64,000 nucleotides of DNA from Cyclaneusma minus (Eukaryota; Ascomycota; Leotiomycetes; Marthamycetales; Marthamycetaceae). Of this stretch, positions 32,508-45,152 are shown one piece after another (position 1 is the stretch's first letter; the number at the start of each line of letters is the position of its first letter). The stretch covers positions 1,054,001 to 1,118,000 of the forward strand of contig JAKZHN010000001.1 of assembly GCA_037179335.1 (NCBI GenBank), read 5' to 3'. The notes beneath the pieces were generated by a model, which saw nothing but the letters and a program-made list of their open reading frames with translations, ran no database searches and was not told where the DNA came from. The translations under genes and the position numbers were made by a program.

Positions 32508-35500
32508 ATGGCGACCGCTTTAGCTGCGCAGTTGGCGCAGATCGCAGCAAACTCTACCAATTCCCTCGACCTGAAGGCGCAAAAGGCTGCTCATTCGCAG
32601 TCGCTGATCTTCGAACCCCGAGTTGCCGCCTCCCAGAGTTTCGACACCATCTACGTGATTTGCCATGAGGGCTTCCAGGAGCTGTGTCTGTTGGACAACA
32701 GATTCGCAGACTTTCAAAGGACGCTTTTCAGCGAGCAGAGTCAGCAGGAAGACCGGACGCAGATGACCGCTGCGCAAAATGAAGAACTGGACCAGCAGCT
32801 GGAACATTTCCTGGCTCTTGTGGGCTCGAGATTGCGCCTGACTCCCGCCATCAAATGTGTCGAGTGGTTGATTAGGAGATTCAGGTGTGTGAACTATTGG
32901 CACATTATATACATTTGCAATACGTTCAAATGCTAATGTGCTTACAGAATTCATCAGCACAATACTGCTTTTCTTCTGACGACCTTTCTACCCTACTACA
33001 CACTCCCAGTGTTTCCCACACTTCTGTCTATCATTCCCGCGAAGATTCCAGCCGCATACAAGTTCCTTCATCCGTACATAAGATCTCTGTCGAACCCTCC
33101 CCGCCATACCATCGTGCATACGGCGACGAACAACCCCGCCTTTGCCTCTATGCTCAATAACTACGTTTTGAGACTATGCAAATACAAGCACCATTATTCG
33201 GCCTCCTTGTCGTTCTGGGCTGGCGTTATGACCGAAGCCGTAAGTGGGATGATGGACAAATCCAAGTCCGGGAGAAAGTCCATACAAATGCAGAACGATC
33301 AAGATGTTATTCTGCGGTTACTGCCTGTACTCAATGAGGGGCTGGCCATTCAGAAAGTCCCAGAACTCCATCTGGGATGCTACATGTTGCTTTCTGTGAT
33401 GGCAACAAAAGGTGGACTTGCGGATAACGTTTTGACTGCCATGATGGAGGCAGTAGTCCAGCACTGGAGCCAGGCTACCATACAGCCAGGCCTCGTGTGC
33501 TTGTCCGTCTTGGCGCAGCAGAGATCACCAAAGCCATTATCAAAACCGGCAGTGAAAGCGATCATGATGGTGGCAAATCTCCCCTCGATCCTCCTCGACT
33601 TGTCGAAAAAGCACCGGATGGACAGGCTTGCGAACGGACTATGTCTTGGACTGATCGATCGCATGTGCAGAAAAGGAGAGTCAGAGGGGTTTCCCCTGAT
33701 AGAATCGGTACTCGAAAATAACTTACTCAGGGATGCACAGGTTACAGTTGTAACCAAGGCGTTGTTACTCGCTGCTCAGCAGCTTGACGACGAATCAGAT
33801 GCCAGCGGTCACGTAAGAAAGCGCCTAGCAACTACGCTGGTCAAAGTGGCTGCTCTGCCGGGCCACTCTGGAGTTGTCGTTCGTGGTGCTATCGAGAAAT
33901 CTGGTGTCGACATGGATGAGTTAGAGTTGAAGTTGCAGACCACTATCCGTCCAAAGGAGCTGCCAGCAGCCCAATCGGAAGACGTCGAAATGCAAGATGT
34001 GCACGATTCGAAACCTACTGGTCCGAATTTTGCTCAATTACTCGAGCATTTGCCCAAGCGCACAGTCGACGAGGTATCGTTCTTGTCTCATAAGCAATCG
34101 CACATCTTCGATGGTCTTCGCCAAGCCTTCATTGCTTCTACTTCGTCGGAGGAGCATCTCAAAGAATTTGATTCCACTCCAATACTCCAGCGCGATAATG
34201 CTGTGGGGTCGACTCTGTACTTCACCTTTTACATGAACATTTGGTGCGGACCGCAGCCTGTCTTGACCAGAATAGCAGCATTGACGATGACTACTCGACG
34301 GCTGAAGCAGCTGAAACTTTCTGAAGTCGACCTTCAAGCCATGGTCCCCTATTTGGTAGTGGCTCTGCATGACCAAGCCAAAGGAGTCCGGAAGGCCGCT
34401 GCTGAAGCGCTGAAGGCACTTTCGGGTCTTTATCCTTCACCCAAAGACGCCAAGAAGAAGGGCGACTCGCTTCCTAAATGGGGCTTCGAGTCAATCTACG
34501 GATCTGGAGAAGAGACTGCTGATACAAAGTGGCTGCCTGCCGATGGGACCCCGCGGCTGCTGCAAGAGTTGTTGGTCCCAGCTCTGGAAGAGTGCGTACT
34601 TGATAACAACCACGTTCTTTTCGTCCTTTCAAAGGCTCTCAATGGCTCCAAGGGTTCCAAGGAGAAGAAGAACGACCCCGGGCATCTACCTCAAGCTCTG
34701 AGATCCGGTGTTCTGTCATATCTGGGCAGCCACGCTATCAACTCGCCGCTTTACACTGTCAAATCCAGTCTGCTTGCGGCTCTTAACCAAGTCAAATCTG
34801 TCGCCGGTCATCCCAGGACCAAAGTTCTTCTGCCTGTGTTACAACAGTGGGCTTCTTTGAGCTCTTTAGAAGCAGAACGACGGTGTGCTCCCGAGCAAAT
34901 CAACGTTCAGCAGTTTGACGACAGTGCTGTGGCGGTTGTGGTTGCGAGCGATAAAGATGGATTGGATTTCCTTTCGAGTATCAGTCGTGGTGAGGTCGCC
35001 AAAGATCGTGAATCGCTGATATCTGCTGCGTTCAGTAGACTGCGGTCCTTGTGGTCGTCTCTGAGGGGCGACACTGTCATTCAGATCGCACAGCTTTTGC
35101 TCGATATCTCCCAGGGCAAATCCTCCGCCCCAACAGCACCAGCTGCGGCCATGGATCTTCTCCGGAGTCTTCCATTGACGAGCGAAGTGCTTGCTTTCTT
35201 CATGGCCCAATTGCCAACGGCTACAAAGCTCGCAGATACCCCACCAGCTACGAAACGACGACGAATCAGCCACGAAGCAGCTTCTAGGTCGCATCCCCTT
35301 GACCCCAAGGAGCTCGCAGCTTCCATCCGAAAAGTCACATTCGTTCTACAGCTAGTCGATGGTTCAGAGGCGGCCCAAGATCCACAACTTCTCGGTAGCC
35401 TCTTCAACACGTTGACTGACCTTCAGCAATTTGGGAACCTCGTCGAGTCCGAGCTTCCTTATTTGCAGACTCTAATCTTGAGCAGTCTCCTTACAATCGT

Positions 35501-38018
35501 AAAAGCCTGCAAAGCGGATCCAACGTTGGTACTGGAGAAGTCAGCAATTCGAGAAGACCTTCTCGTGGATTGTATTCAGAAGAGCAGCAGTCCGCAGGTC
35601 CAGAACGCTGCCTTGCTACTTGTGGCCAGTCTTGCCAATACTGTCCCGGAGTTGGTGCTACACAGCGTCATGCCGATTTTCACGTTTATGAGCAACTCTG
35701 TGCTGAGGCAGAGCGACGAGTACTCTTCTCATGTTATCAGCCAGACGATCCGCGACGTCATCCCGCCCCTCATTAAGTCTCTTCGAAAGGAGAAGGGCAA
35801 TCCTGTCATCGGCGCAGCCACGCTTCTGTCCAGTTTCGTTGCTGCATACGAGCATGTTCCTGCATATCGTAGAAAGGGACTATTCATTTCTCTCGTCCAA
35901 ACACTGGGGCCGGATGAGTTCCTCTTTGCTCTGCTGGCAATGCTGGTATACAAGTACCATACTACAGATGCCATCAAAGACTTCGCCAAGGACCTGTCTG
36001 GTAACTTTAGTGCTGAGACTCAGCTTCAGACTTGTCTGAAATACATCGACCTTGTTGGTGATGTCTTGAAACCCAAGCCAACCATATCGAAGGACTTGCT
36101 GGTTCCCGCCGATTTTGAGAAGCCAGAGCCTCAAAACGTTGCTCTGAACCTGTTAACTTTGCTCCCCGGCCTCCTTTCACAACCTCGACTTGTTTCCCAA
36201 GCAGCCAAGATCCTTGAACAGGATGACATGAATGCTGCGAGGGTTCGTGATTTGTATTCCAACCTGCTAGCGCGCATTCTTGCACTCGCAGAATTGCAGA
36301 AGAGCAACAAGTCATTCCACGGCGCTTGCGGCGATGTCCTCCAGAGCTTGCTGGGATTGCTTTCTACAGCTGAATTTGTCAAGTCGGTGGAGAGCCTTCT
36401 CGACCGGCCCAACGAAGAATTACGCCTGAAGATCTTGCGCTCGTTTGAGGTCCGAATCGAACAGGAGAACAGGTCCGATGCATCAGCGACGACAGCCATG
36501 CTCAACTTCTTGCCTCAACTTACCGCCATTATCAGAGAATCTACTGATGACGTCTACAAGCTCACTGCCGTGGCTTGTGTTGACAAGATCGCCGAAAAGT
36601 ATGGCAAGAAAGACCTCGAGGGTGTGGCAGCAGCAGCCGAGACTATCGCAGGAGACCACTGTCTTGGTCAAAGCGACTCGCGTGTTCGCATCATGGCTCT
36701 CCTCTGCCTTGCATCACTGGTCGATATTCTTCGAGAGGGCGTTGTGGCAATCCTGCCAAAAGCTATTCCAAGTGCTCTCGCATACATGGAAGACAGTATG
36801 AAGGAGGGCCAGGAGAATGCCAAGCTCCAGGATGCAGGCTTTTCTTTTCTTACGGCGCTCGTCCAGCATGTGCCTTACATGATGACCGGATCTTACTTGG
36901 ATAGAGTTCTCTCCATATGCAATGCTTCTGCAGAGGCAGATCTGGGAGACTCGCTTGATGCCAGCCGATCGCAATGTCTGCGTCTCTTGGCTCGACAAGT
37001 GGACCCAAAAAATATGTTGGCTGCTCTCGAAAAAGATTGGGACCATGCAGCATCATCGGGACCTTTGGTGAGCTTACCTAGAACAACCATTTACAGCACG
37101 TTGAATACTAACAGTGAAAAGTCCCTCCAGGAGTACCTGGACACGCTTAGCACCGCCATTGAAAAGCACCCCAAGTCTACCATCACCAAGCACTCTGCCA
37201 CCCTCGCTCGCATCTTCCTACGCGCCTTCGATCTTCGCAGAGAACATTCCTCCTCCATCTCCACCTCATCTCTCAGCACCCTTGAGCCCCTCGTCAACTC
37301 CGTAGCACTCAAGATGGTCTACAAATTCAATGATTCCACCTTCCGCCCAATCTTCTCGCAACTAATCGACTGGTCCACCTCCCTCCCGAAGAAAGACCGT
37401 GCCGGCCGCACCGCGCGCCTCCAGTCCGTCTACGCCTTCACAACCCTCTTCTTCACCTCCCTCAAATCGATCGTCACGTCATACGCTACCTACATCCTTG
37501 ACAACGCCGCCTCCACCCTGTCTTCCACCAATATTTCCGACCCCGCCTCGAGAGAGCTTTGGACACGCGTCCTGAGCACGCTGACACAGTGCTTTGAGCA
37601 TGACCAAGACGACTTCTGGCAGTCTCCCTCGCATATCAAAGCCATCGCGCCGGTGCTCGACGCACAATTCTCCCACGCCCCATCCATGCCGCCTTCACTT
37701 CTCACACAACATCTCATTCCATGCCTTGTCGAACTAGCAGCCGCAGCCGTGTCAGCAGAACACCACAAACTGCTGAATAGCAATTTGATGCAACGCTTGA
37801 AGGATGGAAATGCGAAAGTAAGGCTTGCGGCGGTGAAAGCAGAGCAGGCGCTGACAACCAAGCTTGGAGAAGAGTGGTTGGCGATGTTGCCGGAAATGCT
37901 ACCAGTGATTGGAGAACTGCAGGATGACGAGGACGAGGAGGTGGAGAGGGAGACGGCTAGGTGGATTGTGGGAATTGAGGGCGTGTTGGGGGAGAGTTTG
38001 GAGGGCATGTTGCAGTAG
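32508..38018 (+). CDS. UTP10: U3 snoRNP protein Utp10 (HEATR1)
   Basis: Two exons, 32508-32884 and 32948-38018, give 1815 residues, the usual size for Utp10. The N-terminus MATALAAQLAQIAANSTNSLD and the block FEPRVAASQSFDTIYVICHEGFQEL match the conserved start of the family; the exon junction restores WLIRRFR-IHQHNTAFLL. The rest is alpha-helical HEAT-type repeats. The C-terminal BP28CT-type region is recognisable around LVNSVALKMVYKFNDSTFRPIF and the terminal LKDGNAKVRLAAVKAEQAL ... LPEMLPVIGELQDDEDEEVE. Utp10 is part of the t-UTP subcomplex of the small-subunit processome, needed for pre-rRNA transcription and 18S maturation in the nucleolus. It shares its promoter with Drs1. Confidence 0.94.
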
Positions 38019-38429
38019 ATTGTGTGTAAAAGACATGAAAGGCATTGGGATGGAGTTCTTGGGGCGGTTAATGTGTGTTTGGGTTAGCTCAAATTTCAAA
38101 AAGGTGTTTTTCCCAACCGTGATGTGTGCGCGTTCTTGCTTTGTAGCGTACTGTGGGGCGAACAGTGCAGGCCTGTGTGGCATCATGTCCTCAGCTATCA
38201 AAAATATCCCGAATCGCTATGAATATCCCAAATGGCTATATTTGACCGCTACTCGCTGCGTTAGACTGGTGATAGGCAACTTTATAGACGGAGCTCCACG
38301 CAGCACCTTTCCCTCCATGAACCACTCAGCCAAGCTATTGCAGACCACCACCTGTGAGTTGTGACTACCATGCTAGCACTTATTCATTCACCACCCCTTG
38401 CTATTCGAATCACCATGACCATCTCAGAA

Positions 38430-38590
38430 TAATGACTATTAATTTTCTAAAGTTATTGAAAAACGTGAATGCCTTAAGTCATTGTGGATATTCAACATCA
38501 TTGCGGATATCCAAGATTAATTGGATAATTCAAATGCTTCGGATTTCGGAATGCTTACGATTACCTGGAATATCTGAAGTCATGTGGTAA
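38430..38590. repeat. ~20-bp repeat array
   Basis: Six or seven divergent units such as GTGGATATTCAACATCATTG and GGATATCCAAGATTAATTG. Confidence 0.55.
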
Positions 38591-38659
38591 ATACTACAAC
38601 CCAGGAACTCGAGAAAGTCGGTTCTGTCTAACAAAGTTCGAACATCAACTGCCAGGAAG

Positions 38660-38800
38660 TAGGAACTCACTCCCAATCACTTGGAATACTTTCAATTACT
38701 TTAGATATTTCCAGTTGTTTAGAGTACTCACAATTATTTGGAATATTTCCAATCACTTGGAACAGTTCAAATTATCTAAACACTACAGGCCGTATTACGA
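38660..38800. repeat. ~20-bp repeat array, inverted-unit orientation
   Basis: Units of the form CAATCACTTGGAATACTTT repeat seven times; the right side (GGCCGTATTACGATTTTG, near 38789) resembles a damaged copy of the element end seen at 39029-39061. Confidence 0.65.
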
Positions 38801-38835
38801 TTTTGACTTTTTTGCGTCTCACTGCAGGGAGTAGA

Positions 38836-39061
38836 TACAGTGGGAGGAAAAAAGTCTGAATACAGTCTACAGTTTCTGAATAATTGTAAATATTCCAAAT
38901 AACTAGAAATATTCCCAATAATTGGGAATGTCCCAAATTACTTGGAATATTCCAAAGCACCTGGCATATTCCTAATTACTGGAAATATTCCTGGTTATTT
39001 AGAATATTTGCGATTATTCAGAGAATGTAGGCCGTATTCAGACTTTTTTCCACCCAGTGTA
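38836..39061. mobile_element. Mariner-type MITE with minisatellite interior (best copy)
   Basis: The left end TACAGTGGGAGGAAAAAAG plus TCTGAATACAGTCTACA and the right end in reverse complement, TACACTGGGTGGAAAAAAG plus TCTGAATACGGCCTACA, agree at 32 of 36 positions. Each end begins with TA, the target dinucleotide of Tc1/mariner elements, followed by CAGTG or CACTG. The 226-bp element has no coding capacity. Its interior (38875-39025) consists of about seven tandem ~20-bp units such as AATATTCCAAATAACTAG and TCCCAATAATTGGGAATG. This links the many repeat arrays in the window to a transposable-element origin. Confidence 0.75.
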
Positions 39062-39390
39062 TGTTTGCTATAGGAGTCAGGACCGTTGAGACCAAGTTGA
39101 CTGGATCCGTTGTGGAAGTCACGGTCACAACATCAGGGCAGATCACTTTAGAACAAGCAGAAGAGAAGGTGTAATTAAACATTATTTTATTCGTTTCTGT
39201 GGAATGCCAGTATCTACCTAGAGGTGGCCCAAGTATCGAACCCTTGTGCCAACCTCGTCCCATTGCTGCGTGAACTGAGAACCACCGATGACCCATGACC
39301 GCCGAGTTCCCACCATGAGTGCCTTGTGTGCCACCATAAGCCTTGTGTCCCAAAGAACTGGTTTGCATCGCAGCTCATCAGACGATGGGC

Positions 39391-42300
39391 TCAGAGCTGG
39401 CCCCGGAAAAGATTCTGTGGCGAGGCCTCCATCTGGTAGATGACCTTGTCGACATATCGAGGGAGTGGACCGCCATTGTCGATGGGAGAACGACCCGCGG
39501 CCTCGAGCTTGCCGACCTTCCAGAACCAGAACCTACTCTCAATCCAGTTCTTGAACCAAGCATCATCCGATTTTCTCTCAACGCCACGCTCCAAGAACAG
39601 CTGGTGCACGATGCGGCGCAAAGGCTGTTTTGGTTTCGGGTCAATGGCCCATTCGGCATCCGGCTCCATGTAAGCGTGCGAGGTCTTAGCATAGGGGTTG
39701 AAGAAGTTGTATCCACCGGTGCTGGTATGGTTATGTGCCACAACGCGCAGAACTGCATCCATCAAGCAAGTGCCAATTCGTCTGCGGGTGTACCAGGTGT
39801 CCACAAAGACCTGGAGGTTGGCAGAGTGGCGCGAGCGATCACTGATGCGGGCGTTGAGGTCGGCGTTACTCGAAAAGAGAGGGGAAACCCAAGCAAAACC
39901 GACCACTATCGGGTTGGTTTCCTGCTCGCCGTTGTTGGGTGGAGCACCCTTACAGCAAACGACGAATGGAAGGCGTCGATCCGAGATAGCCCAACTGAGG
40001 GCGCGAATATCCGCAGCATTGATCGGCTTTTGATGCTCGGTGAAGATGGACCTCGAGTACAGGTTGTAGATATCCACGACGCCATCATAGTGAACTGGGG
40101 AGACCGGGGTGATGTAACACTGGATTTTGGGAGTGTTGCTGTTGGCAGAAGGAACGGGGGAAGTATTCCACGCCGCCCACGAGTCTTCCATCCTTCGAAT
40201 CCTTGCGGCTTCCTCGTTCTCAATTCGTTTGCAAATCTCAGCCATTTCGTGCGCGGCTGTCTGATGCATCATCCTTTCCTTGGTGGTGCCGTTGTCCCAT
40301 TCTTGGCAGGGAGGACCGTCGAAATAAGCAACCGGGGGATGCAGGTTCAGGTTGTCGACGGTGTATGCTCCGTTTGCGAAGCGTTCGTCGGTGTAGTCCG
40401 GCTTCACTGCAGGCGGGTCCTCGACGCGGGTCATCCAAGAATAGATGAATGGTTCCAAGCTGTTTGCAAAGGCGGATTCATCGTAGTAGTCGTCTGGCGG
40501 CGCAAAGAGCTTACCCTCGAATTCCATGAGGGTGCGGTGGGGAGGTACAAGCTGGGTTCGAATGTCCCGCGGAACGTCATGGCAATCAGCTGATTTGTCG
40601 TCTGTCAATGCAGGCTGGTCATCCCAGACAAATTGCTCAGCAATCGGGTCGAGAGGACCGTTGCTGGCGCTGTCTTCAGGCTCGAGGGAGGGTGCAGCTG
40701 CATGATTCTTGACGACATTGGTAGGCAGAGCGTTGGCCAAGATTCCGTTGTTCGAAGGAGCCTTGTATGGAGCCTTGGCAGGAACTGCAGGCAGCCCACG
40801 TAGATGCGGTGGAGGAGCCGAAGGAGCCACGGCAGCTGGTGAAGGCTTGAACGAAGGAGCCTTGGCAGGAGGAGACTTGAAAGAAGGAACCTTGGCAGGA
40901 GGAGACTTAACCAAAGGAGTCTTGACCGGACGCTTCACGGAGGGAACCTTGGCGGATGGGCTGCGTTTGGAGGCGGCTCCACTCTTGGCGCAAGGATTGC
41001 CATACTTGTTCGGGTCAAACTTGGATCTGTCGATAAGAACAGAGAAGCGCCCACCAGGATGGGTGTCGGCAGCAGCGTTGGTGACCAAAGGAGCCTTCTC
41101 AGTATGAGGCGTGATCGAGGGAACGCCGACTGAGGGTGCCTTGGAAAGACCTCGCAAGTGCGGAGCAATGAAGCCAACGGTGTCGCTATCGACAGGTGCC
41201 TTGATCGAATCATTGACCACAGGAGCATTGGCTGGACCTTGCATGTGTGGAGGAACGGGGCCAACGGGGACGCTACCGACAGGTGCCTCGACGGATGGAG
41301 CCTTGATCGAGGGAGTCTTGACGAGACCTCGCATATGCGGAGGAACGAAGCCAAAAGGGTCGCTACCGACAGGTGCCTTGATCGAAGCATTGACCGAAGG
41401 AGCCTTGGCTGGAAGGGTCATGGGTGGAGGAGGGTAGCCAACGGGGAGGCTGACAGGTGCCTCGACGGATGGGACCTTGATCGAGGGAGCCTTGGCGAGA
41501 CCTCGCATGTGCGGAGGAACAAAGCCAGCGGGATGGCTACCGACAGATGTCTTGACCGAAGGAACCTTGACCGAGGGAACCTTTGCCGAAGAGGGCTTGA
41601 CGGGAGGAGACTTCACAGAGGGAACCTTGGACGATGAGGGGCTGCGCTTAGAAGCGGCTTGGCCCTTGGCGCAAGGATTACCATATTTGTTCGAGTCAAA
41701 GACGGGTCTCTTGATGTCGGGAGGTGCAGCATTGGTATTGGAAGCCTTGACAGTGACCACTTGGGGATGAGGGGGCGTAGTCATGGTCGTGGATACAAAT
41801 TCGGGTGCCGTCGCGCGCAAAGGGACAGAGGACGCTTGGTTCTCGCTGGTCGACGCCGTGCCCGGGGGCGCAGTCGCGTCAGGCACAACGATCTCAATTC
41901 CTTGGTCACGTATGAAAGCACGGGTGCTGTCGACAAGTGGGATGCCGGTGCTGAACTCGAACAGCGTGCCGTCATGCAGGTAGATGGGGCCGGGCTCGGT
42001 CGGCGTGTGGCAGCGACAGCCGCCATGCTTGTTGACAATCATGGCGACTTTGAGGTCGGGATGGAAGGCCATGACGTTTTGCGAATCGATCGGGTACGCC
42101 TTCAAAAAGTACTCGCTGATTTCGAAATAGAATTGCTTCGTGGTAGCAGTCGTCCAGACCAGGTCGTTGAAGCCATCGAGGCGAACAAGAGCTTCGCAGG
42201 TGTCACCCAGCTTGGAGAAGCGTTTCGGGGCCATGTCAAGCCCGTCACATTCCCAAACCATACCGTCCGAGCCAGAGACAGGACGAAGCGGCTGGAAACT

Positions 42301-42852
42301 GCGCCCATCTGTGCAGTAGGCGGTCTTGGTCTCAGCAGTCAGGTAGACAGTCCAGGGAGCAAGTGTTTCAACCTTCATGGTGGTCGTCTGGTCGTCCTTG
42401 GGCTTGCCATATGTGCGTTCCTCGATCTTGGTGCACTTGAAGGCAGCACCATAGATACAAGTGTCGCCGATTTGAAAGAAGCCATCCGTGTGACACTCCT
42501 TGATGTAATCGGTCAACTCTTTGGTCTGAGGCGCAATCTTCAGATAGAACACGCCGTCGACTTTCTCGATCGTGCCAATGGGGGAGAACCGGGAGGTGAT
42601 CATGCTGCGCGCCAAGGTCTTCTTGGGCATGGCATCTTGCTGGGCCTTGGCATCGGCGAGGTACGAAGCAAGAACTTCGGGGGGCACGTCGCTGGCATGG
42701 ACGCTGGGCTGAGTCAGTACATGCGCCAGGCAATGCGCATACAATGCGCTGCGCAGAAATAGGAACAGGAAGACTTACAGTCCATTACCATACTTGGGGT
42801 TGGGAACCCAGGCGCGAACGCGCGACGACATCTCAACAGGAGTGCCAGGCAT
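39391..42852 (-). CDS. Large repeat protein with C-terminal GNAT acetyltransferase-like domain
   Basis: Two exons, 42852-42779 and 42703-39391, give 1128 residues. The start is MPGTPVEMSSRVRAWVPNPK, joined by a 75-base intron to VHASDVPPEVLASYLADAKA. Residues ~45-330 form a compact, Cys-containing region (IGDTCIYGAAFKCTKIEE, FNDLVWTTATTKQFYFEISE). Residues ~360-690 are low-complexity: Lys/Pro/Ser/Val repeats (KVPSVKSPPVKPSSAK) and ~37-residue modules with VPPHMRGLAKAPSIK. A larger block beginning NKYGNPCAKG/SxAASKRSPS occurs twice (about 362 and 589). The C-terminus (~920-1030) resembles a GNAT fold: VVGFAWVSPLF, then VFVDTWYTRRRIGTCLMDAVLRVV, where RRRIGT stands for the acetyl-CoA loop. Substrate unknown. 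Long antisense frames over this gene are side effects of its codon bias. Confidence 0.78.
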
Positions 42853-44275
42853 TGCGAAGGTGTTGGAGGAGAGCTTTCGAGTAGACGGGAAAGCGTGAGG
42901 GTAGGGCGAAGTTGACTGTCGAGACAAGATGTCTAAGACAGGTGCGCAGGAAGTAAGAGCGTCTGGAGACAAGATTGGATCTGTAAACAGAAGTTGAATG
43001 AGGCACAAAGAGTGTTTGAAGGTTGCTGTGTGAGCAGTTTGCAGGAAACGAATCTTTGCTGTGTGCGGAGAGGAAAAGAAAGGAAGAGGATGGCGCGAGT
43101 TCCTTCGAAGACTTTTAAGCTCAGCACAGCGGCGCTCGCTCGCTAAAGTCGCTAGTGCGGTTTTTGGGGAGCTGTTTGTTTGCCACGATGGGGATGGGCA
43201 AAGACGGCTGGCAGCTAAGCGGGCTCAGGCGAAGCGGGCTGCACGGCGGGCGGGTGGAATCCAGCTTCACATCACTCGATTCCAGAGCCCGCTGCACATC
43301 CTGAGGGAGCTGCTACAACTGAGCGCCAGCTCCTCTCTGCCTGCCTTCTCCTGTCTCCTTGCCTGCTGCTGTCTGCTTTCCTGCGCTCTTCTGCTGGAAT
43401 GCTCTGATCCGCTGCAAGTACTCCATATCTCTACGTCGCTGCAGATGTACACTGACCTGCTGGTCGCGCTGCTCAGGGGTATCCAGCTTCAGTTCACGTA
43501 CTCGAGTAACTGGCGGGAAGCTGGCAAGTCAGGGGCTCCAACTCCAAGTAATCTCAAATATTCCTAACCATCAAGCTAAATCCTGACGTTTTGCCATATT
43601 TCACGTTGGTGAAAATATGCAAAGTGACTAGAAGAAGTTCGGGTGATTGGGGAAATGCCGAGTATTGACTAGGCCTCCAACTCCAAGTGATGCAAATTCC
43701 CAGTAGCTGAAAGAATCTTGATTCTTGAATAATTAGGAGTATTTCCAATGACTGGGGAAAATATTGGTGGTGTTGGACGTCCCAAGTCCTTGAAATATCC
43801 AGGATGATTGGGATTTATTTCAAGTAATAAGAAGAGTCTCAAATAATTCAGCAGATTTCGAGTGATGGGAGGAAATCCAAGTGACCAGATGAATTCTTGG
43901 TGATTTGGGATATTCCAAATCCCTGCAAGTATGCAGGATGATTGGAGTATATCAATTAACTAGAAGAGTTTCAAATGATTCAGCAGTAGAGAAAATACAG
44001 GAAACTAGGAAACATCTAGTGATGTACATCGTGGTCGTAGAACAATATATACTACAGGAACCTCGTCCTGCTTTATAGAAGCAGACAGGGCAACTAAGCA
44101 TGGCCACAGTGAGCGTACTGAAGGCGAAAAGCAGAATGGGAGGTGACCACGTACGAGTCGATGTCGGAAAAGGGGCTAGTCACGTGACAGCCCGTCACCA
44201 GAGAAAACGCGAATGTTGACGTTCCCGCGCCCTGAATGTGCGACGGCGAGCCTCGAACCAAAAACAAGCGCCACG
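42853..44275. other. Divergent intergenic region with a long repeat array
   Basis: Promoters of the acetyltransferase-like gene (left) and Arl2 (right), with a GC- and Cys-codon-rich but non-coding stretch at 43060-43500 and a long repeat array at 43546-43995. Confidence 0.5.
43546..43995. repeat. Long degenerate ~20-bp repeat array (450 bp)
   Basis: Some twenty units such as GGATATTCCAAATCCCTGC, GAGTATTTCCAATGACTGG and GATTGGGATTTATTTCAAG. It is the longest array in the window; no terminal inverted repeats could be recognised. Confidence 0.65.
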
Positions 44276-45152
44276 ATGCTCTCCATACTCAGGAAAGCGC
44301 GTCTCAAGGACAAGGAGATGCGAATACTGATGCTGTCTGTTGTCCCCTCGCCTTATTTGCGGCATGAAACTAATTCGACGCACTGCAGCGGCCTCGACAA
44401 TGCCGGCAAGACCACCATCGTGAAGCGGATCATGGGCGAAGACGTCAACAGCGTCAGCCCCACGCTAGGCTTCATCATCAAGACTATTGAGTATGAAGGG
44501 TAGGCAGCCATTCTTCTACCAGCTCTTTGCGGACAGCAAGGCTTACGTGGAGAAAACCTCAGATACAAGCTCAACATCTGTAGGCAGACCTGTTCTCTGC
44601 ACTGACTGGTGCACATTGTGCTGCGCTGGCCTTGAGCACTGCTGATGACGGAACAGGGGACGTCGGAGGCCAGAAGACGCTCAGGTCGTACTGGAGGAAC
44701 TACTTCGAAAAGACGGACGCGCTCATCTGGGTCGTGGATGCCACCGACCGACTGCGCATCGACGACTGCAGGGCTGAGCTACACGGGCTGCTGCAAGAAG
44801 AGGTACTTCTCCCTGCAGCGACTACTGCCCTCGTTCGAATTGACCAGGCTGACACTGAATGACCATACAGCGACTTTCCGGAGCCAGTCTCCTCGTCTTC
44901 GCGAACAAAAGCGATGTCAGCGGATGTATGGACGAGGGCGAGATACAAGAGGTCTGGAAACTGCGTCCTCAGGTTTCGTGGCCTGAGCCAAGCCCCGCTA
45001 ACCGGAGTGCAACCTTGCAGGGACTGCGACTCGACCAGATCCGAACTCACAAATGGCATATCTTGAGATGCAGCGCTATGACGGGCTCGAATCTGCGGGA
45101 GGGGCTCGGATGGGTGGTGCAGGATGCAAAGGCTCGGCTGTTTCTCTACTGA
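44276..45152 (+). CDS. ADP-ribosylation factor-like GTPase Arl2
   Basis: Six exons (44276-44334, 44389-44499, 44563-44579, 44657-44802, 44871-44951, 45021-45152) give 181 residues. All GTPase motifs are restored by splicing: GLDNAGKTT (G1), SPTLGF (G2), WDVGGQKTLRSYWRNYFE (G3, spanning a 17-base microexon), NKSD (G4) and CSAMTGSNL (G5). KEMRILMLGLDNAGKT and YKLNIWDVGGQKTLRSYWRN identify the Arl2 branch (Cin4/Alp41), which works with tubulin cofactors in microtubule assembly. The N-terminus MLSILRKARLKDKEM lacks Gly2, so it is not myristoylated. Two donors are GTCTG-type rather than GTAAG. G4 is NKSD where NKQD is usual, a conservative change. Confidence 0.92.

Larger units (their letters stand above)
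38019..39390. other. Repeat-rich convergent intergenic region
   Basis: Between the 3' ends of Utp10 and the acetyltransferase-like gene. Contains repeat units at 38195-38240, arrays at 38430-38590 and 38660-38800, and the best MITE copy at 38836-39061. No gene. Confidence 0.6.

Noticed and set aside
39343..40593. Long plus-strand frame over the acetyltransferase-like gene
   Set aside because: It lies wholly antisense to a better-supported gene with family motifs and a spliced start; composition reflects the codon bias of the other strand. The same holds for 41659-42762.
43546..43995. CRISPR-like or regularly spaced array
   Set aside because: Units are contiguous, degenerate and vary in length with no spacers, and the host is a eukaryote; they match the dispersed repeat family.
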